From contig JAIUME010000002.1 in NCBI GenBank assembly GCA_022565695.1, positions 62,001 to 126,000 on the forward strand: DNA of 64,000 nucleotides, in the 5' to 3' direction. The position numbers and the translations under genes are program-made. Source of the DNA: Alcanivorax sp. Its GTDB lineage: Bacteria; Pseudomonadota; Gammaproteobacteria; Pseudomonadales; Alcanivoracaceae. This document shows, piece by piece, positions 29,585-39,046 of the stretch; within the stretch, counting starts at the first letter, position 1, and every line of letters starts with the position of its first letter. The notes under the pieces were generated by a model. That model was not told where the DNA came from and did no database searches. It worked only from the letters and a program-made list of their open reading frames with translations.

Positions 29585-31246
29585 TCAATCCCACATCCGC
29601 AAATGACGCCGGGCTACCAGCAGCAGCCACCCGGCCCAGACCCCACTGCTCATGAGAATCAGCAGGCCCGGCAGGGAGATATCCCAGACCACCGGCATGA
29701 CCCGGTGGCCGAGTAACAGGCTGCCACACAATACGCCACTGGCGGTAAGCATGGTTTGGACCTGCCGGTACTGAGAGCGTTCCAGCCGTGCCACCAGCCG
29801 CTCCATCTGGCGCGGATCAATACCGGTACCTTCTGGCTTCGGCGTTCCCACAGCGGGCGGCGGTGCGTACAGCTTGTCCACCGCTTCCAGCGCGCGCAGG
29901 CCGAGACTTCGGGCCAGCCGGTTGGGGCTGTAACGGGCGCGGATCATGCGCCGGATCAGGGGCTCTGCCTCGCTCATCACATCGAAGCCGGGGTGAATCA
30001 GCCGGCCGAAGCCTTCCAGCGTGATGATGGCCTTGATCAGCAGAGCGATGTCTGAAGGCAGCACCAGATTGTGGTTGCGCAGCAGCCCGGTAATGTCGGC
30101 CAGCAATGCCGTCACGTCGAGCTCGGCCAGTGGCACGCCGTAATAGAGCGTGACGATATCCTCGACATCCGCCACCAGCGCCTCGAACTTGACCGGCTGA
30201 CCATCAGACCAGGATGCCAGCACCGCCGCGCAGCCCTCGGCCTCCTGGGTGACGACGGCCTTCATGATCTGCACCATCTGTTCGCGGCGGCCGTGGGAGA
30301 GCTTGCCGACCATGCCGTAATCCAGCATGCCGATACGATTGCCTGGCATGATCAGGAAGTTGCCGGGGTGGGGGTCGGCGTGAAAGAAACCATCCTCCAG
30401 CGCCATCTTCCAGGCAATGGTGGCGCCACGCCGGGCAATCAACGGGCGGTCGATGCCGGCTTCATCCAGCTTGTCCAATCGGCGCGCGGGGATGCCCTCG
30501 ACCAGCTCCTGTACGCTCAGGGTGGCGGAGGTGTATTGCCAATATACGCGGGGCACTGTGACCCAGTTGATGCGCCGCAGGTTCTTGCGAATCCGGTCGG
30601 CGTTGCGTGCCTCGGTGGTAAAATCCAGCTCCCGGCTCAGGGATCGCTCGAATTCACGCACCAGTTCCAGTGGGCGATAGCGGCGCAGCTCTGCGGAGTT
30701 GTCCACGCCGAGACGTGCCAGATGACGCAGTAGCCGCAGGTCGGAATCGATCTTGTCGCGGATGCCCGGCTTCTGGATCTTCAACACCACCGCTTCACCG
30801 CGCAGGGTGGTGGCTTTATGTACCTGGCCGATGGATGCCACGCCCAATGGCTCCGGATCGATATCCCGGAACACCTTGCCCACGGGTTTGCCGAGGGCTT
30901 TTTCGATCAATGGCAGCAGGGTGTCATAGGGAATTGGCGGTGCGTTGTCCTGCAACTTCTCGAATTCATCGATCCATTCCCGGGGAAACATGTCCACACG
31001 GGTGGCCAGAATCTGTCCGAGCTTGACGAACGTTGGCCCCATCTCCTCCAGCGCACGGCGCAGCCGTTCGGCCGGGGGCATGGTCAGCAGATCGCGATCA
31101 ACACCATGCCTGACCAGTTTGCCGGCCTGCTCCAGGGGCGCGGCCAGGCCAAGACGGCGGATCACATCGCCGAAGCCGTAACGGAACAGAATGCCGGCCA
31201 GGGTATTGGCACGACGGAGGTCCTTTCCTGCGTCAAGAATGCTCAC
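29585..31246 (-). CDS. UbiB/ABC1-family atypical kinase with C-terminal membrane helices
   Basis: ABC1-type proteins support ubiquinone synthesis or lipid distribution with weak ATPase activity. The 553 residues include FVKLGQILATR (KxGQ motif, residues 75-78), PLGVASIGQVHKA (glycine-for-Ala variant of the A-rich loop), FHADPHPGNFL and MLDYGMVG, all kinase-like motifs of the family. Two hydrophobic helices end the protein. It is not in a ubi operon, so it may be a paralogue of UbiB rather than UbiB itself. GTG at 31246 has AGGAG 8 nt upstream. Confidence 0.88.
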   Translation of the reverse strand: MSILDAGKDLRRANTLAGILFRYGFGDVIRRLGLAAPLEQAGKLVRHGVDRDLLTMPPAERLRRALEEMGPTFVKLGQILATRVDMFPREWIDEFEKLQDNAPPIPYDTLLPLIEKALGKPVGKVFRDIDPEPLGVASIGQVHKATTLRGEAVVLKIQKPGIRDKIDSDLRLLRHLARLGVDNSAELRRYRPLELVREFERSLSRELDFTTEARNADRIRKNLRRINWVTVPRVYWQYTSATLSVQELVEGIPARRLDKLDEAGIDRPLIARRGATIAWKMALEDGFFHADPHPGNFLIMPGNRIGMLDYGMVGKLSHGRREQMVQIMKAVVTQEAEGCAAVLASWSDGQPVKFEALVADVEDIVTLYYGVPLAELDVTALLADITGLLRNHNLVLPSDIALLIKAIITLEGFGRLIHPGFDVMSEAEPLIRRMIRARYSPNRLARSLGLRALEAVDKLYAPPPAVGTPKPEGTGIDPRQMERLVARLERSQYRQVQTMLTASGVLCGSLLLGHRVMPVVWDISLPGLLILMSSGVWAGWLLLVARRHLRMWD

Positions 31247-31420
31247 GCATCCACTCCTGCTGTATGACTAATATCGTTGCATAGTATCACTCCGCGCGGC
31301 GGGGCAAAGCTTTCACATGTGACGGCCTGTAAAGCGACGCTACCATGACCCGTCTTTTCGATCGTGTCATAGTGGTGGTGAGAGCGGTGATCCAGGCGGC
31401 GGTGTGTCAGGAGGCAACAG

Positions 31421-32053
31421 ATGTTCGGATTCAGACGTGATAAACAGGCCATGCCCGCAGCAGAGACGGCGTTACCCGGCCGTGATACGCCGATGCCGGT
31501 GACCGAGGCGCATCGCATCACTGGCTTGCCACTGCAACCACCCTGGCCAGCCGGATGCCAGCAGGCCATGTTCGGCATGGGCTGCTTCTGGGGGGCAGAA
31601 CGGCGTTTCTGGCAGCTGCCCGGTGTGCGCATCACGGCTGTCGGTTACGCCGGTGGTTTCACGCCCAATCCGGTGTACGACGAGGTCTGCAGCGGTGCGA
31701 CCGGGCATAATGAAGTGGTACTGGTGGTGTTCGATCCCACTCAGATCGACTACCCGGCGCTGCTCCAGTGCTTCTGGGAAAGCCATGATCCGACCCAGGG
31801 CATGCGCCAGGGCAACGATGTGGGCACACAGTATCGCTCAGGCATCTATTGCTTTGATGCAGCGCAGCAACAGCAGGCAGAGGCAAGCCGCTTGCAATTC
31901 CAGGCAGCGCTGACCCGGGCGGGGCTGGGCGAGATCACCACAGAGATCGTCCCCGCGCCCGCATTTTATTATGCTGAAACATTCCATCAGCAGTATCTGG
32001 ATCGTAATCCGGGCGGTTATTGCGGGCTTGGCGGAACGGGTGTGTGTTTATGA
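31421..32053 (+). CDS. msrA: peptide methionine-S-sulfoxide reductase A
   Basis: MsrA repairs S-epimers of oxidised methionine in proteins. The 210-residue chain carries the active-site motif [13 protein letters not shown] (nucleophile C55), [32 protein letters not shown] and a C-terminal [12 protein letters not shown] with the resolving cysteines. GGAGGC precedes the ATG. The stop overlaps the next start (ATGA), coupling it to the SET-domain gene. Confidence 0.96.
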   Translation: MFGFRRDKQAMPAAETALPGRDTPMPVTEAHRITGLPLQPPWPAGCQQAMFGMGCFWGAERRFWQLPGVRITAVGYAGGFTPNPVYDEVCSGATGHNEVVLVVFDPTQIDYPALLQCFWESHDPTQGMRQGNDVGTQYRSGIYCFDAAQQQQAEASRLQFQAALTRAGLGEITTEIVPAPAFYYAETFHQQYLDRNPGGYCGLGGTGVCL

Positions 32054-32370
32054 GTAAAGCGTTTGTCCGGGACGACCTGGTTGAAGTGGGGCGCTCACCG
32101 GTACATGGCAAGGGTCTGTTTGCCAGAACGGATATTGAGGAAGGGACGTTACTGGGGTTGTGCCGTGCACAGCCCGCGCGCAAGGATGGACCCCACGTAT
32201 TGTGGCTGGACGACGGCGAGAAGCCGGTCCGTGTGACCTGCAAGTTGCGTTACATCAACCACGACCGCAAGCCGAACGTGGCCTATTACGAAGATCTCAC
32301 TGTGGAAGCCTTGCGCGATATTCGCGCCGGTGAAGAATTGTTGCATCACTATGGTGATGATTGGGGTTGA
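32050..32370 (+). CDS. small SET-domain protein coupled to msrA
   Basis: A 106-residue protein consisting almost only of SET-like sequence: [66 protein letters not shown]. The [10 protein letters not shown] block and terminal Tyr correspond to the SET catalytic core, so protein lysine methylation is possible. At this length the usual pre- and post-SET parts are missing. It starts within the msrA stop codon (ATGA). Target unknown. Confidence 0.85.
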   Translation: MSKAFVRDDLVEVGRSPVHGKGLFARTDIEEGTLLGLCRAQPARKDGPHVLWLDDGEKPVRVTCKLRYINHDRKPNVAYYEDLTVEALRDIRAGEELLHHYGDDWG

Positions 32371-32396
32371 TGATGACCGGGGTTGATGACCGGCCG

Positions 32397-33071
32397 TCAG
32401 AAAGGCGCAGGCGAACTGAAGTGCAGCCACTCGCCGCTGGCGGGATGGTGGAAGCCGAGCTTGCTGGCATGCAGATGCAGGCGAGGGCTGCGCGCCAGCA
32501 CCTGCGGTGGCGCATAAAGATCGCAGCCGAGGATGGCGTGGCCGATTTCCCGCAGGTGTATGCGCAGCTGGTGTGAGCGGCCGGTGACAGGGCGGAGCAG
32601 CAGACGACTTGTCTGTGCGTCGGCATGTCGGCTGATGACGGTGTAGCGTGTCAGTGCCTGTTTGCCGCGCTCATAGCAGATGCGCTGGCGGGGCCGGTTT
32701 TGCCAGTCCGGTGCGATGGGCAGCGTGATCTCGCCGCTGTCAGATTCGGGCAGCCCATCCACATCCGCGATGTATTCCTTTTCCACTTGCCGCTCGGCAA
32801 AGGCCCGGTTCAGAACCCGCTGCGCCTCGATGCCCACCGCAAATACCATCAGCCCCGAGGTGTCCAGATCAAGCCGATGGACGACCCGGGTCTCGGGTTC
32901 ATCCTGCTGTAGCCGGTAAGCGGCGGAATCCTGATTTTCCGGGCCGCGACCGGGCACCGACAACAGGAAAGCCGGTTTCTCCACGACGATGCAGTGGGCA
33001 TCCCGGTGTCGCACAAGCAGCGGCTCATGGCACTCGGGCACAATGTAGTAAGGCGGAGCATCAGGCGCCAT
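32397..33071 (-). CDS. RluA-family pseudouridine synthase
   Basis: The 224-residue enzyme isomerises uridine in RNA. It has the RluA-family core VVHRLDLDTSGLMVFA with catalytic Asp, then KEYIADV, VTGRSHQLRIHLREIGHAILGC. No S4 domain is present, so it belongs to the RluA/TruC/RluE size class; the target uridine cannot be read from sequence. The ATG at 33071 lies within the end of the second lon gene (11-bp overlap) and begins the conserved region; the open frame extends further upstream inside lon. Confidence 0.9.
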   Translation of the reverse strand: MAPDAPPYYIVPECHEPLLVRHRDAHCIVVEKPAFLLSVPGRGPENQDSAAYRLQQDEPETRVVHRLDLDTSGLMVFAVGIEAQRVLNRAFAERQVEKEYIADVDGLPESDSGEITLPIAPDWQNRPRQRICYERGKQALTRYTVISRHADAQTSRLLLRPVTGRSHQLRIHLREIGHAILGCDLYAPPQVLARSPRLHLHASKLGFHHPASGEWLHFSSPAPF

Positions 33072-35484
33072 GTTTGGCAAATACCGCGTGATAGACATCG
33101 TTGTAGTGTGCCGCAAAGTGCACGGTGATCTTGTCGCGCAGGTAATCCGGCAATTCACTGTAGTCGCTGCGATTGGCCTCCGGCAATACCAGTTCGCGAA
33201 TACCGACGCGGCGTGCGGCGATGACTTTCTCACGAATGCCACCCACGGCCAGCACCTGCCCGGTGAGGGTCAGTTCGCCGGTCATGGCAATCTTGCGCCG
33301 CAGGGGTTTGTTGCAGGCCAGCGACAACAGTGCAGTGGCCATGGTGACGCCGGCGCTGGGGCCGTCCTTGGGGGTGGCGCCTTCCGGCACATGCAGGTGC
33401 AACGAGGCGTCCTTGAACCAGTCCGGGTTGCCGCCGAACTCGCCGATATGACTGCTGACAAAACTGTAGGCAATTTCGCTGGATTCGCGCATCACATCGC
33501 CCAACTGGCCAGTCTGGCGGAAGCCGCGACTGTGATCGTGGACACGGCTGGCTTCCACGGACAGGGTGGCGCCGCCCATGGATGTCCACGCCAGGCCGGT
33601 GACCACGCCAACGCCATGTTGTGGCTTTTCTGCCCGGAAGTGGGGCATGCCCAGGAAGCTGTCCAGATTCTTGCCGGTAATGCTGATGCGGCGGCTGCCT
33701 TCCAGTAGTTTGACGGTGGCCTTGCGCACGATCTTGTTGAGCTGCTTTTCCAGGTTGCGCACACCGGCTTCGCGGGCATAACCCTCGATGACCTGGCGCA
33801 GGGCCGCATCGGAAATGCTCAACTGGCTTTTCCTGACGCCGGCGCGTTCCAGCGCCCGCGGCCACAGATGTTGCCGGGCGATCAGCACTTTTTCATCGGT
33901 GATGTAGCCGGCCAGCCGGATCACTTCCATACGATCGAGCAATGGCGCCGGAATGGCATCAAGTGTGTTGGCCGTACAGATGAACAGCGCGCGAGACAGA
34001 TCCATGCGCAGGTCGAGGTAATGATCCAGGAACTGGTTGTTCTGTTCCGGGTCCAGCACCTCGAGTAGCGCAGAGGCGGGATCGCCCTGAAACGATTGCC
34101 CGAGTTTGTCGATCTCATCCAGCATGATCACCGGATTGCTGCTGCCGCTGTCTTTCAGCGCTTGAGCCAGTTTGCCGGGCAGGGCGCCGATATAGGTGCG
34201 GCGGTGGCCCTTGATCTCGGCTTCGTCGCGCATGCCGCCCAGGCTGAGGCGATAGAACTTGCGCCCCAGGGATTCGGCGATGGCGCGTCCGATGCTGGTC
34301 TTGCCGACGCCCGGAGGGCCGACCAGCAGCACGATGGCCCCGCGCACTTCGCCGCGCATGGCGCCCACCGCCAGAAATTCGATGATGCGGTCCTTGATGT
34401 CGGACAGGCCGGCATGGTGTGTCTCCAGCACCTCCCGGGCATGGCCCAGATCCAGATTGTCCGGGGTATAGAGACCCCAGGGAATCTGCGTCAGCCAGTC
34501 AAGGTAATTGCGGGTGACACCATACTCGGGTGAGCCGGTTTCCAGGATGGACAGCTTGCGCAGTTCGTCCTCGAAACGGGTGGCGACGGCCTCGGGCAAG
34601 GTCAGTTTGTCCGCCCGGGCCTGGAAGGCTTCCACGTCGGCCGTGCGGTCGTCCTTGGCCAGGCCGAGTTCTTTCTGAATGATCTTGAGCTGCTCACGCA
34701 GGAAAAACTGGCGCTGCTGGCTGCTGATCTTCTCGTTGACCTGCTCATTGATGCTGCCTTGCAGCCGCGCGACTTCGACTTCTTTCTTCAGCAGGACAAG
34801 TACTTTTTCCATGCGCTTGAGCAGCGGCACGGTATCCAGCACGGCCTGCAGTTCATCGCCGCTGGCGGTGGTCAGGGCGGCGGCGAAATCAGTCAGCGGC
34901 GAAGGTTCGCGGGGGCTGAAATTCTGCAGATAGGCTTTGAGGCCTTCGTTGTACAGCGGGTTCAGCGGCAGCAATTCCTTGATGGTGTTGATGATCGCCA
35001 GCGCATAGGCCTTGACGTCATCGCGCTTGATCTCTTCCGGGTCTGCCTCCGGGTATTCCACTTCCACCAGGTAGGGCGCTTTGCGGCTCAGCCAGCCGGT
35101 GATGCGGAAGCGGGAGATACCCTGCACCATCAGTTGCAGGGTGCCCTCGTCGGAGGCGGCGTTATGGATGCGCACCAGGCAACCGTGCTCGGGCAGGTTG
35201 TCAGGCAGCTCGCTGGTTTCGGACGACGCGGGCTCGCCATCACCGACGTAAATCAGTCCCAGGGCGTGGTGCGGCGTCTGGCTGACGCGCTCCACGGTGG
35301 CTTGCCAGGCGTCCTGCGGAAACAGCACCGGCTGCACCAGCCCCGGCATGAAAGGCCGCTGATTGACCGGCAGCAGATAGATACGCTGGGGGCGCGCCTG
35401 GTCTGGCACGATAAGGGAATGCGATGTGGATGATTCGGTGCCGTGGCTGCCGTTATCTTGCGTCTCGTCGTCGCGCATGCTCAT
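33061..35484 (-). CDS. second, full-length ATP-dependent protease Lon (AsrA-like)
   Basis: This 807-residue protease has the complete Lon layout: LAN substrate domain (about residues 35-240), coiled coil (QQRQFFLREQLKIIQKELG), Walker A GPPGVGKT (389-396), Walker B VIMLDEIDKLG and the protease domain with catalytic Ser in DGPSAGVTM and Lys in GGIREKVIAA. It differs clearly from the lon at 1-1164, for example GEITLRGQVLPIGGLKEK there against GELTLTGQVLAVGGIREK here. From memory, P. aeruginosa has such a second Lon, AsrA, tied to heat-shock and aminoglycoside responses. A pseudouridine synthase gene overlaps its end. Confidence 0.94.
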   Translation of the reverse strand: MSMRDDETQDNGSHGTESSTSHSLIVPDQARPQRIYLLPVNQRPFMPGLVQPVLFPQDAWQATVERVSQTPHHALGLIYVGDGEPASSETSELPDNLPEHGCLVRIHNAASDEGTLQLMVQGISRFRITGWLSRKAPYLVEVEYPEADPEEIKRDDVKAYALAIINTIKELLPLNPLYNEGLKAYLQNFSPREPSPLTDFAAALTTASGDELQAVLDTVPLLKRMEKVLVLLKKEVEVARLQGSINEQVNEKISSQQRQFFLREQLKIIQKELGLAKDDRTADVEAFQARADKLTLPEAVATRFEDELRKLSILETGSPEYGVTRNYLDWLTQIPWGLYTPDNLDLGHAREVLETHHAGLSDIKDRIIEFLAVGAMRGEVRGAIVLLVGPPGVGKTSIGRAIAESLGRKFYRLSLGGMRDEAEIKGHRRTYIGALPGKLAQALKDSGSSNPVIMLDEIDKLGQSFQGDPASALLEVLDPEQNNQFLDHYLDLRMDLSRALFICTANTLDAIPAPLLDRMEVIRLAGYITDEKVLIARQHLWPRALERAGVRKSQLSISDAALRQVIEGYAREAGVRNLEKQLNKIVRKATVKLLEGSRRISITGKNLDSFLGMPHFRAEKPQHGVGVVTGLAWTSMGGATLSVEASRVHDHSRGFRQTGQLGDVMRESSEIAYSFVSSHIGEFGGNPDWFKDASLHLHVPEGATPKDGPSAGVTMATALLSLACNKPLRRKIAMTGELTLTGQVLAVGGIREKVIAARRVGIRELVLPEANRSDYSELPDYLRDKITVHFAAHYNDVYHAVFAKHGA

Positions 35485-35588
35485 TATCCATACCGGGAAA
35501 GATGTATCGGGTGCTCCGGCAGAGATGGCGCTTCAACGCGAGAATTCAAGGGCAGGGCGAGTGGCGAGGCACAAGCGTCCGCCGACAG

Positions 35589-36209
35589 TCAGTCGGCCTC
35601 GATGATCAGCAGATCGGCACTGGCGGGCTTCGGGTTGGCAGTACGCCGCTCGATCACCCTGGCGTTGAACTTCTCCTGACACAGCTCGGCCAGTGCATAG
35701 AAGGGCGCCCGACCGGGATCGGCAATGATGATGCGCCGCACGCCTGCCTTGAGCGCACGGCGGATCAGCTTGAACAGTACCGGGGTCAACTCATCCCAGA
35801 AGCAGATGTCTGCGCCGGTGATGGTCTCCACGCCCTCGAGCTTCTTGCGCGTCAGCTTCTCAAAGCGGCAGCGCAGCGGGGTGATGTCGACGCCGTTGAG
35901 TTCCGCATGGAGGGTGAGGTAGGGCAAGACATCCGGGTCCGCATCAACGCCGGTCACCTGAAGGTCCAGACGTTTTGCCGCATAGATACCGAGAATGCCC
36001 CAGCCGCATCCGATGTCCATCAGATGGCTGCCTTTTGCCGGCGGCTTGCGCTTGAGGTAATCCATCACCACGTAACTGGAGTTCCAGACTTTGTGGCCGT
36101 GAATGGATGGGGTGTGGCTGGCTTTCTTGAGGCGGCGAATTTCCTTGTGTCCGTTTTGCAGGATGGTGATGCCCCGGGTCTTGATCTCATGGGTCTTGCT
36201 GGCCGCCAT
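35589..36209 (-). CDS. class I SAM-dependent methyltransferase, substrate unknown
   Basis: The 206-residue protein shows HKVWNSSYVVMDYL, then motif I LMDIGCGWGILGIYAAK, VTGVDADPDVLPYL (acidic residue for SAM ribose), ADICFWDEL and RIIIADPGRAPFYAL. The latter two resemble the protein-lysine methyltransferases of the ETFBKMT/PrmA-like group. It is divergent from the ABC1 kinase gene at 36403 and lies upstream of lon2 on the same strand (104-bp gap). Confidence 0.85.
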   Translation of the reverse strand: MAASKTHEIKTRGITILQNGHKEIRRLKKASHTPSIHGHKVWNSSYVVMDYLKRKPPAKGSHLMDIGCGWGILGIYAAKRLDLQVTGVDADPDVLPYLTLHAELNGVDITPLRCRFEKLTRKKLEGVETITGADICFWDELTPVLFKLIRRALKAGVRRIIIADPGRAPFYALAELCQEKFNARVIERRTANPKPASADLLIIEAD

Positions 36210-36402
36210 GTGGGGCTCCCTGTTCGATGAGAAGTCTGGTGCGCTGCGGAAAAGAGGCTAAACCTTACGAAGTCGACATGAAATCTTCAACACCTTCTTG
36301 CCTTCTTGTTGCGGCGTGCTCAGGCTAGAATGCGTATTGTGCTGATATGTGCAGGAGCACGGCTGAGACCGGGGGCGTCATTTGGCGGGATTGAGAGACA
36401 AC

Positions 36403-37647
36403 GTGACGATTGGCAGACAGGCCGTGAGCAGCTTGTTCGCCGGGCGTGGTCGCTACGTACGTGCGTTGGCAACCCTGGCGGAAGTCCTGTCGATCTATGG
36501 CCGCGGCAAGGCGTCGCGCTCAGTTGACCTGATGCAGCAACATGCCCAGGCGGCGGAACGCGTCGCGCGGTTGTGCCGTCATAATGGTGCAACATGGGTC
36601 AAGGCGGCGCAGTTTCTGAGCTGTCGCCCGGACATTTTGCCGCAGCCCTATATCGATGCGTTGGCCCAGTTCCAGAACGAAGCGCCGGCGCAGCATTTTG
36701 ATCAGCTCAAACCCGTATTGATTGCCGCGTTTGGTGAAGACTGGGCGCAGCGCTTCAGTGCGTTTGATCTGGTACCAGCGGCCACCGCGTCGATCGCTCA
36801 GGTACACCGCGCAACACTGGTCAGCGGCGAGGACGTGGCGGTGAAAATCCGCATGCCGGATGTGGCCAGACTGTTCGAGCAGGACAGCCGGATCTTTCGT
36901 TTGCTGGCGCGCCTGCTGGCGCCACTGGTGCGGGAACTGGATGTCGTCCAGATCACCGAACAGTTGTTGACCATGACGGCAACGGAACTGGATTTTCGCA
37001 ACGAGGCAGAAAACCTGCGCCGCTTTGCACGACAGCCGCATCCGCCAGGTATCGCTGTGCCGCCGCTGTTCGATGCCCTCAGTGGTGAGCAGGTGCTGGT
37101 GACCGGCTGGGTCCAGGGGCACCGGTTGCGGGAGTATCTGGATGCGCATCCGGATCAGGCCGCCCCGTTGCTGAATCGCCTGTTCGCCAGTTATCTGCAG
37201 CAGGTGACCCGGTTCGGCATTTACCAGGCGGATCCCCATCCGGGCAATTTTATCGTGGACGACGCGGGCTGCATCACCATTCTGGATTACGGCGTAATCG
37301 GTCGGCTGACACCGGATGAGGTACGCCGTTATTCGCGCCTGCTGTACGGGCTGATGGGTTTCGAGGGCGATGTGGATGTGGGCGAGCTGTTCCGGGAGGC
37401 CGGTTTCGTCGGCGGCGATGCGGAGACCCTGCAGACATTGTCGCACTATGTGCTGACCGACAAACTGAAGAACGAGCATCCGGTCCAGGCCGTGCAGGCG
37501 CTGCTGGATGCGTTACGGGCGGAAAAAGTACAGATACCGGATTCGTATATCGGCATCTCGCGGGTGTTGATTACCCTGGGCGGGTTTCTGATGGCCTATA
37601 AAGTGCCGTTTGACTGGACGCCGCCCGAGCGGCGCGTCGCCAGCTGA
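36403..37647 (+). CDS. second ABC1-family atypical kinase, with altered KxGQ motif
   Basis: A 414-residue ABC1/AarF-type protein. PAATASIAQVHRATL, DVAVKIRMPDV, ELDFRNEAENL, QADPHPGNFIVDD and ILDYGVIG are the kinase-like family motifs. The N-terminal signature KxGQ, which normally occludes the nucleotide pocket, reads KAAQ (residues 67-70), losing the Gly. No C-terminal membrane helices are seen, unlike the copy at 29585. Start is uncertain: GTG at 36403 has GAGAG upstream; TTG at 36382 is the alternative. It ends one base from the convergent hydrolase gene. Confidence 0.85.
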   Translation: MTIGRQAVSSLFAGRGRYVRALATLAEVLSIYGRGKASRSVDLMQQHAQAAERVARLCRHNGATWVKAAQFLSCRPDILPQPYIDALAQFQNEAPAQHFDQLKPVLIAAFGEDWAQRFSAFDLVPAATASIAQVHRATLVSGEDVAVKIRMPDVARLFEQDSRIFRLLARLLAPLVRELDVVQITEQLLTMTATELDFRNEAENLRRFARQPHPPGIAVPPLFDALSGEQVLVTGWVQGHRLREYLDAHPDQAAPLLNRLFASYLQQVTRFGIYQADPHPGNFIVDDAGCITILDYGVIGRLTPDEVRRYSRLLYGLMGFEGDVDVGELFREAGFVGGDAETLQTLSHYVLTDKLKNEHPVQAVQALLDALRAEKVQIPDSYIGISRVLITLGGFLMAYKVPFDWTPPERRVAS

Positions 37648-37648
37648 T

Positions 37649-38629
37649 TCAGTTGCGGTCTGCGTTACGTTGTTGCTGGCGCCAGAACGCCCGCAGCGCC
37701 ATGGCCGTATCTCTGGGGGCTTCCACCATTGGCGCATGGCCGATGCCCGCCAGCATCAGCTTCTGGCTGTGAGGCAGATATTCGACAAAGCGCGCGGCAT
37801 TGTCATTGCTCAGTAGCCGATCCTGATCGCCCCAGATCACCAGGGCAGGGGTGCTGATGTCAGCGAGGGCTGCCCCGCGCGCCATGGCCGGGTCCTCGTC
37901 GAGGTCTGCCCACACCTTGTCCATCCGCGCCGCATTGGCGGCTTTTTTCTCGCCCATGATCCGAACGAAGAAATCCGGCAGCCAGGGCGGTTCCGCCATG
38001 GCCCACGTCAGTGTCTCCCGAAAATCGGCCACATCCCTCGGAATCAGCGGATTGTCTTCGCCATATTTTATCAGCGCGGCGAACTCGGGCGTCTGCAGGG
38101 TGATGCCGGCTGCGTTGATCAGTCCGAGGGTGCGCACGCGCTCCGGCGCCAGCCTGGCCATTTCCAGACTGATGGCGCCGCCCATGGAGTTGCCGACCAC
38201 ATCGAACTGCTCGACATCCAGCGCAGACATCAGGCTCAGTAGCCGCCGCGCCTGCATGGCGAGACGGTAATCGGTGCTGGTGTCGCCGCCGCTGGCGCCA
38301 TGGCCGGGCAGATCCGGTACGACAAAGTCGGCGTCATGCTTGAGCTCGATGACCATGCGCAGCCAATTGCTGCTGTCCGCGCCGAATCCGTGCAGCAGCA
38401 GGACCACCGGGCGCTCGCCGTCATCACGGTCGCTGTGAAAGCCCTTGCTCGCCAGGTAATGCCACGCCATGGCGGCGTCATCGGTGCGTGCCGGCAGGGT
38501 CAGGGTATGCCCGGCCAGCCGTGCGCGGCTGGTCTCGGCGCGCAGGCCGGTGTCGTAGGCAATATTGGCGAGGCTGTCACAGCCGCTGAGTGCCATGACA
38601 GCGAGAATCGGTATCAGTAGTGATCGCAT
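37649..38629 (-). CDS. lipoprotein alpha/beta hydrolase
   Basis: The 326-residue protein has a lipoprotein signal (LAVMALSGC) and a complete alpha/beta hydrolase triad: nucleophile Ser in VGNSMGGAIS, Asp in WGDQDRLLS and His in GIGHAPMVEA, with oxyanion HGFGADSSNW. Esterase, lipase or haloalkane-type activity cannot be told apart. The open frame runs 430 bp further upstream through repeat elements, but the signal peptide sets ATG at 38629. Confidence 0.9.
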   Translation of the reverse strand: MRSLLIPILAVMALSGCDSLANIAYDTGLRAETSRARLAGHTLTLPARTDDAAMAWHYLASKGFHSDRDDGERPVVLLLHGFGADSSNWLRMVIELKHDADFVVPDLPGHGASGGDTSTDYRLAMQARRLLSLMSALDVEQFDVVGNSMGGAISLEMARLAPERVRTLGLINAAGITLQTPEFAALIKYGEDNPLIPRDVADFRETLTWAMAEPPWLPDFFVRIMGEKKAANAARMDKVWADLDEDPAMARGAALADISTPALVIWGDQDRLLSNDNAARFVEYLPHSQKLMLAGIGHAPMVEAPRDTAMALRAFWRQQQRNADRN

Positions 38630-38725
38630 CAAGATGCTGTCCCTGAGGAAAGGTGCGAGCATACACCTAAGGAGGCGGCTGTGCGCGACAGGGTTCTCCA
38701 GCAAGCGGGTCACCCTCCAGCGAGA

Positions 38726-38838
38726 GGCGTTGGGCCGGGGTACGCCTTTCCGGGACCGCTCAAGCCATCCCTGGGCGCTCTCGCTTTGGCCATCCATGGC
38801 CAAAGAGGCCCCTCCAAGGCGTACCCCGGCCCAACGCC
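38726..38838 (-). repeat. inverted-repeat element A (23-bp arms)
   Basis: Perfect 23-bp arms lie at 38726-38748 and 38816-38838, beginning GGCGTTGGGCCGGGGTACGC. Between them is a nested perfect 9-bp stem, CTTTGGCCA and TGGCCAAAG (38784-38805). On the minus strand the loop contains two GGATGG blocks about 30 bp apart, a layout shared with element B. Confidence 0.88.
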
Positions 38839-38930
38839 GGTGCGAGATTCTGATTTCAGTAGGTATCGCATTCTCAGTAAGAACCAAACCGGTAGTTGGC
38901 AGAGTATCGCTTGATGCTACTGAACGTGAC

Positions 38931-39046
38931 GGCCCACGGGGGCGGGGACTGCTTTTCAGGACTGTGTGAGACAGGGATGTCGAACACAAGCCCCCACGGA
39001 TGGGTTTACGGCGGGTCCTGAAAAGCAGTCCCCGCCCCCGTGGGCC
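38931..39046 (+). repeat. inverted-repeat element B (32-bp arms) with a 14-codon ORF
   Basis: Perfect 32-bp arms lie at 38931-38962 and 39015-39046, beginning GGCCCACGGGGGCGGGGACT. The 52-bp loop contains AGGGATG and CGGATGG blocks about 20 bp apart. A 14-codon frame (MSNTSPHGWVYGGS, 38977-39021) reads from the loop into the right arm. Its arms and spacing look like a small dispersed repeat family; no other copy is seen in this window. Confidence 0.88.
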
